From: Planctomycetota bacterium
GTDB lineage: Bacteria; Planctomycetota; UBA1135; GCA-002686595
Assembly: GCA_016795325.1 (NCBI GenBank)
Contig: JAEUHY010000015.1
Span: forward strand, 682,001-746,000
Length of the DNA: 64,000 nucleotides
Direction of reading: 5' to 3'
Positions 10,701 through 18,297 of this stretch are shown one piece after another. A program made the translations under genes and the position numbers. The notes under the pieces are model-generated. The model searched no databases and had not been told where the DNA came from. It saw only the letters and a list, made by a program, of their open reading frames with translations. Positions within the stretch are counted from its first letter, which is position 1. The number at the start of each line of letters is the position of its first letter.

Positions 10701-11295
10701 TGAGGCGTCCGGTGATCCACGCGCCCAGCTGCGCTTCGATGCGCAGTTCCTTTTCGTCGTCTCGCAACTCGAGCGTCTCGCGCGCGAAGCAGTAGCGCCC
10801 GCGCAGAGCGAGCCAGCCGCCGGCGAGCGGTGCGTCGACCTCGAAGCTGCCGTCGGCGGCGACCGGCGCGCGCGAGGCCAGTTCGGGCAACTTCTCCAAC
10901 TCGAACTCCGGCGTGTCCTGCGCGTTGCGCAGGCTGCGCGTCGCGCTCGTGAACACGAGCACCTCGAGTTGTTCGTCGCTGGGCAGTCCGCTCGGCAGCA
11001 GCACGCGGCCGCGGCGCACCTTGCTCTCGCCCTCGAGGAACAGGATCCGGCGCGGAGTTTCGACGCGGGTCGAGACGCTGCTCGCGCTCGCTTCGGGGCC
11101 GTCTTCGGAACCCAGGCCGGTCGCCGTCGGCCGTTCTGTAGAAGGCGGCTGCGACACAGGATCGAGCTTCGCCGTCGGCTGTGCGCCCGCGGCTGCCGGC
11201 GGCGTCTGGGGCTCACGGAGTTGCAACCACGCGTAGACGCACGCGATCACCGCCGCCAGCGCGAGGAACGCGGCTGCGGGCCAAGTCGACTTCAT
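7798..11295 (-). CDS. large secreted/membrane-anchored carboxypeptidase-regulatory-like repeat protein
   Basis: 1165 residues. The N-terminus (MKSTWPAAAFLALAAVIACVY) is a signal anchor. Almost the whole remainder consists of tandem beta-sandwich repeats of the carboxypeptidase-regulatory-like type, recognisable by recurring patterns such as G-x-V-x-D-x-x-G-x-P (VVDEGGAPVEGAEV, VVDTTGAPIRKFSV, VRDPSGAPIAEAQV) followed by D-x-x-G-R-F-x-L. Around eight to ten repeats are seen. Such proteins are extracytoplasmic, with structural or adhesive roles. The gene is 33 bases upstream of the coiled-coil gene on the same strand. Confidence 0.85.
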   Translation of the reverse strand: MKSTWPAAAFLALAAVIACVYAWLQLREPQTPPAAAGAQPTAKLDPVSQPPSTERPTATGLGSEDGPEASASSVSTRVETPRRILFLEGESKVRRGRVLLPSGLPSDEQLEVLVFTSATRSLRNAQDTPEFELEKLPELASRAPVAADGSFEVDAPLAGGWLALRGRYCFARETLELRDDEKELRIEAQLGAWITGRLKPPAAASAEQRDLAGCEVKLELNGLALAGTANLAAPRALRSYESKCDSEGRFEFRGVNTQIDYDVRATPARLAARKSERFKLTPGARREIELALESGGHVRGRVVDEGGAPVEGAEVAARVDPELFGQGGFEVRKTKSAADGGFALDHLAPGKVFVRAERQGYLESDRNFAVSEGSLESDVTIELRRGATIAGRVRFADDQPGAGLKVEVSFDTSALGGMGAFNAWQGGEGEATADAEGRFAVSGLGKGPFTVRAAANEERTSVESADGSTWSARADHVQPDTRDLELVLQRSLSIVGRVVDTTGAPIRKFSVVAREQTGGPIPGLGGAQRKRDVESEDGSFELSGLMRGVWLFEAFAEDFPRRAPIEVDLRSGAAAPLELVLERGGAVSGVVRDPSGAPIAEAQVLLKLSTAEAMRNLRVEGESVSAGPNARSDAQGRFRLAGLEPGVRLLVARHANWAESDPLEVSVNADEEFTDAALTLRRGGRILGVVYDKDGKPSVDARLQVQLTTDPLLQRFVQSDARGEFVVDALPAGQWNVICLPRQASADSGDSMADAMSMLSDLKMSSANVVDGEDTRVTIGAPPKDPVTLFGEVTHAGAPVPNVFVIALKDGHTNGQESNGMESMRMTRTDAKGGYRAELREPGRYSISVQRLGQAGEQQTVSRAINVPQTREHRYDIELPGGAIRGRVLDPDGEPAPRTRVTLFVDGPVSNTALLGENYSEITSDAEGRFALEWLAAGEYSVAVGGAPFGGMFQGDVSTGRQVRSGVSVRDGEVVEGVDFRLRKAGRITGLVRTGDGGPAKDVSVFLRDEAGRPLERFSMVGTDASGRFAYEGLEPGAYTVVARSAAQVSAESAPVRVREGDTGEVTLALAPGTVLLVSLSDDDGGMLDCSVQVLDEQGRQVNGMTSMTELMAAFNKGEFTSKEQRVGPLPPGRYKVLVKARDGRSVTKPVTLTGQPERKLNVRF

Positions 11296-11473
11296 GTGTG
11301 GGGGGCTCGCCGCGGTGTCCGCGGCGCTGTGTGGGGAGCAATCACGCCCGCAGAGCGGGCGGCGGTCGCGCGCCGCTTACGAAACGCGTGCCGCGACGAT
11401 ACGCGGCAACAGGCGCCCGGAGAACGACTCAGCACGCCTGGCGCCGGGCAAGAGTTGCCGCGCTCGGGCGCGA

Positions 11474-12238
11474 TCAGCCGTCGAGGCGCGCCAGGATCTC
11501 GCGCACGACCGCTTCCACATCGCGTGTGCTCGTGTCGACGTGCAACGCGCAGCGCTGGTACTGCGGCTCGCGCTCCTCGAGCAGCCGGCGCAGTTCCTCC
11601 ATCGCGCGCGGGCGACCGCGCATGGGGCGCTCGTCGCCCTGCGCCGCGACGCGCGCGAGGTGCTGCTCGGGCGTGGCGCGCAGCCACACGGTGCGGCACG
11701 TGGCGAGCAGCCGCTCGTAGGCGCGCTCGGCGCTCGCGATCGAGCCCCCGGTCGCGATCACGACGCGCTCGCCCTCGGCCAGCACCTGCTCGAGGGCTTC
11801 CGCCTCCCAGCGTCGGAAGCCGAGCGTGCCGTGCAACTCGAAGATCGCGCCGATGGACATGCCGGCCAGCTCTTCGATGCGCCGGTCGAGCTCCACGAAG
11901 GGGACCTCGAGCTCGAGCGCGAGACGGCGTCCCACGGTCGACTTGCCCGCGCCGCGCAGGCCGACGAGCGCGATGCGCTCCGCCGCGCGGGTGGGCACGT
12001 CGAGCAGGCTGCTCGCGCTGACACCGAGCGCGTGGGCCAGCGCGGCGAGCTTGGCGACGGAGAGGTTGGCGCGGCCCGCCTCGGTTTCCGTGACGTGCCG
12101 CCGGCTCACTCCCGAGCGTTCCGCCAGCTCGGAAACCGTCCACGCGCGGCCCTCGCGGGTCTCGCGGACGCGTTTTCCCAGGCCGCGCAGGAGCGCCGCG
12201 ACGTCCGGCGGTGTGCTTTCGCTTGCGTGGGGTTGCAT
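11474..12238 (-). CDS. boxR: BoxR/BzdR-type regulator: XRE HTH fused to shikimate-kinase-like domain
   Basis: 254 residues. Residues about 17-80 form an XRE-type helix-turn-helix (WTVSELAERSGVSRRHVTETE). From about residue 86 follows a shikimate-kinase-like domain with P-loop GLRGAGKST (93-101), the ELDRR motif near 116 and the TGGS motif. This architecture is that of BzdR and BoxR, benzoyl-CoA-responsive repressors of aromatic degradation in which the kinase-like domain binds the effector rather than phosphorylating shikimate. It is divergently placed from boxC and boxB, which supports the assignment. A consensus-like promoter (TTGCAG, 17-base spacer, TATACT) on this strand lies inside the shared palindrome region, implying autoregulation. 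Confidence 0.88.
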   Translation of the reverse strand: MQPHASESTPPDVAALLRGLGKRVRETREGRAWTVSELAERSGVSRRHVTETEAGRANLSVAKLAALAHALGVSASSLLDVPTRAAERIALVGLRGAGKSTVGRRLALELEVPFVELDRRIEELAGMSIGAIFELHGTLGFRRWEAEALEQVLAEGERVVIATGGSIASAERAYERLLATCRTVWLRATPEQHLARVAAQGDERPMRGRPRAMEELRRLLEEREPQYQRCALHVDTSTRDVEAVVREILARLDG

Positions 12239-12280
12239 GGCCGATGGGTGAGACGTAGAATGCGCGGGCGGTCGGCGTTG

Positions 12281-12298
12281 TGGGCAGTATACTGCCCA
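12281..12298. promoter_or_regulatory. perfect 18-bp palindrome, candidate BoxR operator
   Basis: The sequence TGGGCAGTATACTGCCCA equals its own reverse complement over all 18 bases. It lies between the divergent boxR and boxC genes and contains a TATACT -10-like hexamer on both strands. An XRE-domain dimer bound here would block both promoters. The operator role is inferred from position and symmetry, not from a matched published motif. Confidence 0.7.
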
Positions 12299-12314
12299 AT
12301 GGCGCAGGCTGCAA
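12286..12314 (-). promoter_or_regulatory. candidate sigma-70-type promoter of boxR
   Basis: Read on the minus strand, TTGCAG (12314-12309) and TATACT (12291-12286) are separated by 17 bases. The transcript would start near 12279, about 40 bases before the boxR ATG. On the plus strand the overlapping TATACT (12288-12293) has no good -35 hexamer. Confidence 0.6.
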
Positions 12315-12409
12315 GGGTCCGGAGCGCGCTCCGCCCGCCCTCGCGAGCGGCGCCGTCCTGCGCGGACTTCCTGACCACTCCCAACCCAGCTTCCGAGTCT
12401 TCCCTCACC

Positions 12410-14059
12410 GTGGCCGCGACCTCCGCACCGACCCAGCCCGTCTCCGTCCAGACCCACCCCAGTCGCTACAAGCACTGGCAGCTGTCGATCGACGGCGACA
12501 TCGCCACCTTGCGCATGAACGTGCAGCCGCACGAAGGCCAGCGCGAGGGCTACGAGCTCAAGCTCAACAGCTACGACATCGGCGTCGACGTCGAGCTGAA
12601 CGACGCGGTGCAACGCCTGCGCTTCGAGCACCCGCAGGTGCGTTGCGTGGTGCTCACCGGTTCGCTCGACCGCGTGTTCTGCGCCGGCGCGAACATCGTG
12701 ATGCTGCGCTCGAGCACGCACGGCTTCAAAGTCAACTTCTGCAAGTACACCAACGAGACGCGCTTGGGGCTCGAGGACGCGAGCGCGACCAGCGGGATCC
12801 GCTTCCTCGCGGCGCTCAACGGCACCGCCTCGGGCGGCGGCTACGAACTCGCGCTGGCCTGCGACAAGATCCTGCTCGTCGACGATCGCAACAGCGCGGT
12901 GAGCTTCCCCGAAGTGCCGCTGCTGGGCGTGCTGCCGGGGACCGGCGGTCTCACGCGCATCACCGACAAGCGCAAGATCCGCCGCGACCACTGCGACGTG
13001 TTCTCGACCGTCGCCGAAGGCATCAAGGGCAAGCGCGCGGTCGAGTGGAACCTCGTCGACGCCATCGCGCCGCTGTCGAAGTGGAGCGAGTCGGTGAGCG
13101 CCATGGCGCGCCAACTTGGCGATAGCGTTCCGCAGCGCGCGACGGCGGGCGTTGCGCTCGACGAGATCAAGGCTCACGAGGACGGCGACGTCGCGCGCTA
13201 CACATACGTCGAGGTCAAGCACGACCGCGCGCAGCGGCTGGTCGAGCTGACGTTGACCGCGCCGGCGAACTGCGCGAAGAGCGCGGACGAAGCGCTGGCG
13301 CAGGGCGCGAGCTGGTGGATCCTGCGTGCGATGCGCGAACTCGACGACGCGCTGTGCACGCTGCGCTTCAACGAGCCCGAAACCGCGCTGATCCTGCTGC
13401 GCGTCAAGGGCGCGGCGGCGACGTTCCTCGCCACCGATGCGCTGCTCGCCGCGGGCGGCAACTGGTTCGTGAACGAGGTGCGCCAGTTCGTCAAGCGCAC
13501 TCTCAAGCGCACGGACAACATGGCCAAGAGCCTGTACGCCGTGGCGGACGAGGGCGCGTGCTTCGTCGGCACGGGGCTCGAACTAGCGCTCGCCTGCGAC
13601 CGCATCTACGTGCTCGACGATTCCGAGCGTCCGGTGCGCATGGGCGTCAGCGCCGCGAACTCCGGGATGTTCCCGATGTCGAACGGGATTTCGCGCCTGC
13701 AGACGCGTTTCCTCGGCACGCCCGAGAAGGTCGGCGAGGTGCTCGCCGCCGGCGCGGAGTTCGATGCAGCGACCGCGAACGAGCTGGGGCTGGCGACCTT
13801 CGCGCCCGACGCGATCGACTGGGACGACGAGCTGCGTCTGGCGATCGAAGAGCGCGCCGCGTTCTCGCCCGATGCTCTGACCGGCATGGAAGCCAACCTG
13901 CGCTTCGCCGGCCCCGAGACCATGGAGACCAAGATCTTCGGGCGCCTCAGCGCCTGGCAGAACTGGATCTTCCAACGCCCCAACGCGGTCGGTCCGCGCG
14001 GCGCGCTCACTTGCTACGGAACACCGATGCGGCCGCAGTTCGACGGCTCGCGCACCTGA
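12410..14059 (+). CDS. boxC: 2,3-epoxybenzoyl-CoA dihydrolase (benzoyl-CoA-dihydrodiol lyase)
   Basis: Double-crotonase protein that opens the ring of 2,3-epoxybenzoyl-CoA, giving 3,4-dehydroadipyl-CoA semialdehyde and formate. The first crotonase half has VKVNFCKYTNETR and GGGYELALACDKILLVDD, and GVLPGTGGLTR follows. The second half repeats the fold with GTGLELALACDRIYVLDD. The GTG at 12410 gives 549 residues, the usual BoxC size, and reaches the conserved QTHPSRYKHW within about 14 residues. An ATG at 12299 would add 37 residues but starts one base after the palindrome and could only work as a leaderless start; it remains possible. boxB lies about 160 bases downstream. Confidence 0.93.
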   Translation: MAATSAPTQPVSVQTHPSRYKHWQLSIDGDIATLRMNVQPHEGQREGYELKLNSYDIGVDVELNDAVQRLRFEHPQVRCVVLTGSLDRVFCAGANIVMLRSSTHGFKVNFCKYTNETRLGLEDASATSGIRFLAALNGTASGGGYELALACDKILLVDDRNSAVSFPEVPLLGVLPGTGGLTRITDKRKIRRDHCDVFSTVAEGIKGKRAVEWNLVDAIAPLSKWSESVSAMARQLGDSVPQRATAGVALDEIKAHEDGDVARYTYVEVKHDRAQRLVELTLTAPANCAKSADEALAQGASWWILRAMRELDDALCTLRFNEPETALILLRVKGAAATFLATDALLAAGGNWFVNEVRQFVKRTLKRTDNMAKSLYAVADEGACFVGTGLELALACDRIYVLDDSERPVRMGVSAANSGMFPMSNGISRLQTRFLGTPEKVGEVLAAGAEFDAATANELGLATFAPDAIDWDDELRLAIEERAAFSPDALTGMEANLRFAGPETMETKIFGRLSAWQNWIFQRPNAVGPRGALTCYGTPMRPQFDGSRT

Positions 14060-14060
14060 G

Positions 14061-14111
14061 CTACGGCTTCCTGGAGTCCTCGCGCTGCGCGAAGGCTCCA
14101 GGAAGCCGTAG
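14061..14111. terminator. long perfect inverted repeat between boxC and boxB
   Basis: Two 16-base arms, 14061-14076 (CTACGGCTTCCTGGAG) and 14096-14111, are exactly complementary. The 19-base spacer itself folds further (CCT...AGG around a CGCGC stem), so the whole makes a hairpin of more than 20 pairs. It starts one base after the boxC stop. There is no T tract, so it may be a processing or attenuation hairpin, a partial terminator or a dispersed repeat. Confidence 0.6.
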
Positions 14112-14221
14112 CGACCAAACCAACAGTTCAGCGTGGACGAATGCCGCGGGGCGTATCGGCGCTTTGGCCGATGCGCCCACTGGTTGCGGCGTGAAGGCCA
14201 CGCTGAAAAGGACTCTCAACC

Positions 14222-15643
14222 ATGACCAACGCAGTCGATTTCAGCGAGAAGATCCCCAACAACGTCGACCTCGCCTCCGACAAGCGCCTGCAGCGCGCCC
14301 TGGAAGCGTGGCAGCCGAACTACCTCGATTGGTGGCGCTCGGTCGGCCCGACCGACTTCAACACCAAGGACGTGTACCTGCGCACCGCCGTCAACGTCGG
14401 CGCCGACGGCTGGGCCAAGTTCGGTTACGTGAAGATGCCCGACTACCGCTGGGGCATCTTGCTCGCGCCCAAGGAGGAGGGACGCACCGTCGGTTTCGGT
14501 GACCACTTCGGCGAGCCCGCTTGGCAACAAGTGCCGGGCGAGTACCGCAACTGGCTGCGACGCTTGATCGTCACGCAGGCCGACACCGAGCCCGCGAGCG
14601 TCGAGCAGCAGCGCCTGCTCGGCCACACCGCGCCCTCGCTCTACGACATGCGCAACCTGTTCCAGGTCAACGTCGAAGAGGGCCGCCACCTGTGGGCGAT
14701 GGTGTATTTGCTGCACACCTACTTCGGCAAGGACGGCCGTGAGGAGGCCGAAGAGCTGCTGCACCGCCGCTCGGGCAACCCTGACCACCCGCGCATCCTG
14801 GGCACGTTCAACGAGCCGTGCTCGGACTGGCTGAGCTTCTTCTGCTTCACGATGTTCACCGACCGCGACGGCAAGTTCCAACTGCTGGCGCTCGCCGAGT
14901 CGGGCTTCGATCCGCTCTCGCGCACCTGCCGCTTCATGCTCACCGAAGAGGCGCACCACATGTTCGTCGGGCAGACGGGCGTGGGCCGCGTGATCGAGAA
15001 GACGCTGCAGATCATGCGCGATCACCCCGATCGCGACGTGAAGGAGTTCGGCGCGATCCCGATCGAAGTCATCCAGAAGTACATCAACTTCTGGGCTTCG
15101 AGCTCGACCGACCTGTACGGCGCCGAAGTCAGCTCCAACTCGGCCAACTTCTTCCGCTCCGGCCTCAAGGGCCGTGCGCACGAGGAGAAGCAGTCCGACC
15201 ACCTCGCGCTCGAGGGCGTCTACAAGTTCGAGAACTTCGTCGACGGCCGCATCAGCGTCGAGGACATCCCGCTGCGCAATGCGATGAACGAAATCCTGCG
15301 CGACGAGTACGTCAAGGACAACCAGAAGGGCATCGACTACTGGAACCGCATCTGCGAGCGCTACAACTCGCCCGTGCGCTTCAAGCTCCCGCACCGCCGC
15401 TTCAACCGCAAGATCGGCTGCTACGCCGCGGGCCGCTTCCACCTCGACACCGGCGAAATCATGGACGAAGCGAGCTGGAACGCGCACGTCGAGCGGTGGC
15501 TGCCGACCGAGAAGGACATGGCCTTCGTCAAGAGCCTGATGAAGCCCGTCTACGAAGCCGGCAAGTACGCCTCGTGGATCGCGCCGCCGGCCAAGGGCCT
15601 CGACGACAAGGGCATCGACTACGAGTACGTGAAGATGTCGTGA
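14222..15643 (+). CDS. boxB: benzoyl-CoA 2,3-epoxidase, oxygenase subunit
   Basis: 473 residues, matching BoxB. BoxB is a di-iron monooxygenase that adds oxygen to benzoyl-CoA using electrons from the reductase BoxA. Two iron-ligand motifs are visible: EEGRH at residues 152-156 and EEAHH at 242-246. The opening (NVDLASDKRLQRALEAWQPN) and the body (DYRWGIL, SEH-free ferritin-like helices) are typical of the family. The ATG at 14222 is preceded by AAAAGGA about ten bases upstream. No boxA gene is visible nearby, so the reductase must be encoded elsewhere or replaced. Confidence 0.95.
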   Translation: MTNAVDFSEKIPNNVDLASDKRLQRALEAWQPNYLDWWRSVGPTDFNTKDVYLRTAVNVGADGWAKFGYVKMPDYRWGILLAPKEEGRTVGFGDHFGEPAWQQVPGEYRNWLRRLIVTQADTEPASVEQQRLLGHTAPSLYDMRNLFQVNVEEGRHLWAMVYLLHTYFGKDGREEAEELLHRRSGNPDHPRILGTFNEPCSDWLSFFCFTMFTDRDGKFQLLALAESGFDPLSRTCRFMLTEEAHHMFVGQTGVGRVIEKTLQIMRDHPDRDVKEFGAIPIEVIQKYINFWASSSTDLYGAEVSSNSANFFRSGLKGRAHEEKQSDHLALEGVYKFENFVDGRISVEDIPLRNAMNEILRDEYVKDNQKGIDYWNRICERYNSPVRFKLPHRRFNRKIGCYAAGRFHLDTGEIMDEASWNAHVERWLPTEKDMAFVKSLMKPVYEAGKYASWIAPPAKGLDDKGIDYEYVKMS

Positions 15644-15709
15644 GGCGCGCGCCTCACGCAGGTCTTCTTCATCGACCTGCTAGTTCTGCTGCCTCTGCTC
15701 CGGCTTGAT

Positions 15710-15872
15710 CTCCGTGCCTCCGTGGCTCCTGTGGTCCTTCTGTCTTCTTCCTGACAACGATCAGGAAAACACAGGAGCCACGGAGTCACGGAGGACAAGC
15801 CCGAGCGGACCTGGGCTGTCTTCTTTCTGACAAGGATCAGAAAGAACACAGGAGCCACGGAGGCACGGAGGA
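15710..15872. repeat. repeat module: two hairpin-plus-24-mer units and an inverted 24-mer
   Basis: A 24-base element (CACAGGAGCCACGGAGNCACGGAG) is present twice in direct orientation (15770-15793 and 15847-15870) and once inverted (15710-15733). Each direct copy is preceded by a small hairpin: TTCCTGA-CAACGA-TCAGGAA at 15748-15767 and the longer TTCTTTCTGA-CAAGGA-TCAGAAAGAA at 15821-15846. So the unit hairpin-then-24-mer is duplicated. It lies between boxB and the convergent RCC1-repeat gene. It contains no gene and is much less GC-rich than its surroundings. Confidence 0.85.
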
Positions 15873-15892
15873 AAACCGAGAGCAGAAGCAGA

Positions 15893-15924
15893 AGGTCAGC
15901 CCGAACAGCCAACCGAGCTGACCT
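15893..15924. terminator. small hairpin between convergent genes
   Basis: AGGTCAGC (15893-15900) and GCTGACCT (15917-15924) are complementary around a 16-base loop, between boxB and the convergent gene at 16009. There is no clear T tract. Confidence 0.3.
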
Positions 15925-16008
15925 CCGAAGCACACACGCCGCGCCGTTCCTTCGCTGGAGCGGCGCGGCGTGCTCATGAGGAGCCGTCGATCGAATCGTG
16001 CGTCGACG

Positions 16009-18189
16009 CTACGGCGTGTACACGAACTCGATCGCGGCCGAGAGACCGGAGGACTTGCAGGCGCCCGGATCGCGGTACCAGCCTTGCACGTAGACCTTGG
16101 CGCCCGGTGTCCACGTGGAGATGGCGCTCGTCGTCGTCTGCAGCTGGCGCCAGTCGAGTCGGAGCATGCCGTTGCACGAGCCCGGCGCGCCGCCGGTGTT
16201 CTGCACCGCGGTGCGTCCGATGGGCGAGCGCACGCAGAGCCGACTCGAGCCGTTCGAGCACCAGGGCGTGTCCTGAGCGGACAGACCGAAGTAGATGATC
16301 CCGCTCCTTTGAGCCGGCGCCTGCGACACCTCGATCACGCACGGTGTGGAGTGTGCGACGTCGGGTTGGCCGTTCGCATCGATCTGCGCCGCGCAGCCGG
16401 CCACGCTTGGCGCACTGGCGCAGTACTTCTCCGGAGCCGGCCCCACGACACGCGCGATGACGGCGCTCAATCTGCCGGCAACGGCGCTCGCGTAGTGATG
16501 ACCTTGCGGGAGCGCCGGGACGTCGAGCTGGCCGAAGTCGTTCACGCCGACGCTGAGCAAAGCGCCGTCGCTGCGCCGCAGCAGTGTGAACGAGTCGCCC
16601 GCTGAGACTTCGAGGTAGCGCATCCCCGGCGGCAGCGCAGGCAGATTGCATTGGCCAGATCCGTTGGCGCCCCAAGCAATCGCGGAGCCGTCGCTGAGCA
16701 GAGCGACGCTGTGCCCGTAGCCCGCGGCGACAGCGGCATAGGAGAGGCCCGGTCCGGGCGCGGGGGCGGCCGCGATCTGTCCCCACGAGCGCGCGCTTCC
16801 GTTGCTGAGCAGCGCGCTGGAGTGCCGACCGCCTGCGGCGATGTGGGTGTACACCGCTCCAACTGGCGGCGCGGGCACGTTGAGCTGCCCTCCCGCGTTC
16901 GAACCCCACGCCGCGATGGAGCCGTTCGCGCGTAGCGCGAGTCCGTGATCATCGCCGGCGGAGATCGCGACGAAGGGCGACGCTCCGGCGCTCGGCACGT
17001 TTCCCTGGCCCGAGAAGTTCGAGCCGAAGTGAACCAGCGCGCCGTCGCTGCGCAGTGCGAGCGACCACAAGAAGCCAGCCGCGCAAGCGTCGTAGCGCGC
17101 GCCCGCCGGCAACGGCGGGACGGTGTTGATGGACGCATCGCCGCCCCAGGCGAGCAGGCTGCCGTCGTTGTGCAGCACCAACGCGTGCGCTGCGCCGAAT
17201 GCGATCTGCACCGGAACCAATCCCGGCGCGCGTGTCGGGAAATTGAGCTGTCCCGAATCGTTCAAGCCGAGGGTCACGAGGTTTCCCGATCCGTCGAGGA
17301 GCACGGTGTGTCCGACGCCGCAGGCGCTCGCGACGAAGGCCCCGCTCGGAAGCGCCAACTGTCCGTAGAAGCTGTTGCCCCACGCGACGGTCACTCCGTC
17401 GCTGCGTCTGGCCAGCGTGTGGAACCAACCCGCGTCGACGTCGACGTAGACCACCCCGGGGGGAAGCGGCGGCACGGCCAGTTGCGCCGACGAATTGTCT
17501 CCCCACGCGATGATGGATCCATCGCTGCGCAGCGCCGCCGCGTGCCACTGCCCTGCGGTGACGTCGGTGTACAGCACTCCGGCCGGGAGCGGGGGAATCT
17601 GCAGGGACCCAAACTGGTCGGCGCCCCAGCCCTGGATCGTTCCGTCGCTGCGCAGCGCGAGCGAGAAGCCGGCGCCCGCGGCGACGCGCTGAACGCTGAG
17701 GCCCGGAGGAAACGCGGGCACATTGCACTCGCCCGCGAAGTTCCCGCCGAATGCGACCACCGCGCCGTCGCTGCGCAGCGCAAGCGTGTGCCAATAGAGC
17801 GCGTCCGCGCTCACGTACGTCGTGCCGGGCGGAAGCGCGGGGACGTTGGTCTGCCCGAACGCCGGGTTGCCCCAAGCGGCGAGCCGACCGTCGCTTCGCA
17901 GCGCGAGACTGAAGTCGCCGCCCGCCATCACGTCCACGTAGGTGGTCCCGGGCGGCGGCGGCGGCGGAACGCACTCGCCGTAGGTATTGCCGCCCCAGCC
18001 CAGCACTCGTCCGTCCGTGGTGAGCGCCACGGTGTGCCGATTGCCGGCGGCGACGGCGGAGTAGGACTCCGAGCTCCAGCCGCTGTCGAAGCGTCGACTG
18101 CCCCAACCGACGATGCGCGACTGCGCGGACAGCGCGCCGGTCAACGCCCCGACGCACACGATTACCCTGACGACGCTGTGAATGTGCAT
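16009..18189 (-). CDS. secreted RCC1-repeat (beta-propeller) protein with shared C-terminal domain
   Basis: 726 residues from the ATG at 18189, chosen because it opens a clean signal peptide (MHIHSVVRVIVCVGALTGALSAQ). Residues about 25-585 are about 13 tandem RCC1-type repeats of some 40 residues each, with the consensus Y-x-x-V-x-A-G-x-x-H-x-x-A-L-R-S-D-G-x-x-x-x-W-G-x-N-x-x-G-Q-x-x-V-P-x-L-P-P-G, expected to form one or two beta propellers. The last about 137 residues (from YCASAPSVAG) form a cysteine-bearing domain ending in WYRDPG...AAIEFVYTP, which recurs in the proteins at 31868 and 33655. The protein is extracytoplasmic; its ligand is unknown. Confidence 0.88.
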   Translation of the reverse strand: MHIHSVVRVIVCVGALTGALSAQSRIVGWGSRRFDSGWSSESYSAVAAGNRHTVALTTDGRVLGWGGNTYGECVPPPPPPGTTYVDVMAGGDFSLALRSDGRLAAWGNPAFGQTNVPALPPGTTYVSADALYWHTLALRSDGAVVAFGGNFAGECNVPAFPPGLSVQRVAAGAGFSLALRSDGTIQGWGADQFGSLQIPPLPAGVLYTDVTAGQWHAAALRSDGSIIAWGDNSSAQLAVPPLPPGVVYVDVDAGWFHTLARRSDGVTVAWGNSFYGQLALPSGAFVASACGVGHTVLLDGSGNLVTLGLNDSGQLNFPTRAPGLVPVQIAFGAAHALVLHNDGSLLAWGGDASINTVPPLPAGARYDACAAGFLWSLALRSDGALVHFGSNFSGQGNVPSAGASPFVAISAGDDHGLALRANGSIAAWGSNAGGQLNVPAPPVGAVYTHIAAGGRHSSALLSNGSARSWGQIAAAPAPGPGLSYAAVAAGYGHSVALLSDGSAIAWGANGSGQCNLPALPPGMRYLEVSAGDSFTLLRRSDGALLSVGVNDFGQLDVPALPQGHHYASAVAGRLSAVIARVVGPAPEKYCASAPSVAGCAAQIDANGQPDVAHSTPCVIEVSQAPAQRSGIIYFGLSAQDTPWCSNGSSRLCVRSPIGRTAVQNTGGAPGSCNGMLRLDWRQLQTTTSAISTWTPGAKVYVQGWYRDPGACKSSGLSAAIEFVYTP

Positions 18190-18297
18190 GACTCCGCTTC
18201 TCCTGGCTTCTCCTGGATTCCGCGGAGGCGACTCTACTCGCAAAGGCGTGGCGCCGCTCGAACAGCCCCGAGGTGAGGTCGCGCGCCCCGGCAGCGC

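Noticed and set aside
6235..12021. A 1928-codon open frame on the plus strand
   Set aside because: It is antisense to the 1165-residue carboxypeptidase-like gene, the coiled-coil gene and boxR, is Arg/His-rich and lacks any domain. Very high GC leaves long antisense frames open.
11294..12298. N-terminal extension of boxC upstream to 11294
   Set aside because: It would overlap boxR and the palindrome, and the family does not have such an extension.
11474..13222. Long N-terminal extension of the boxR gene to 13222
   Set aside because: The extra 328 codons run through boxC in antisense and have no domain. The promoter at 12286-12314 and the ATG at 12238 give the family length.
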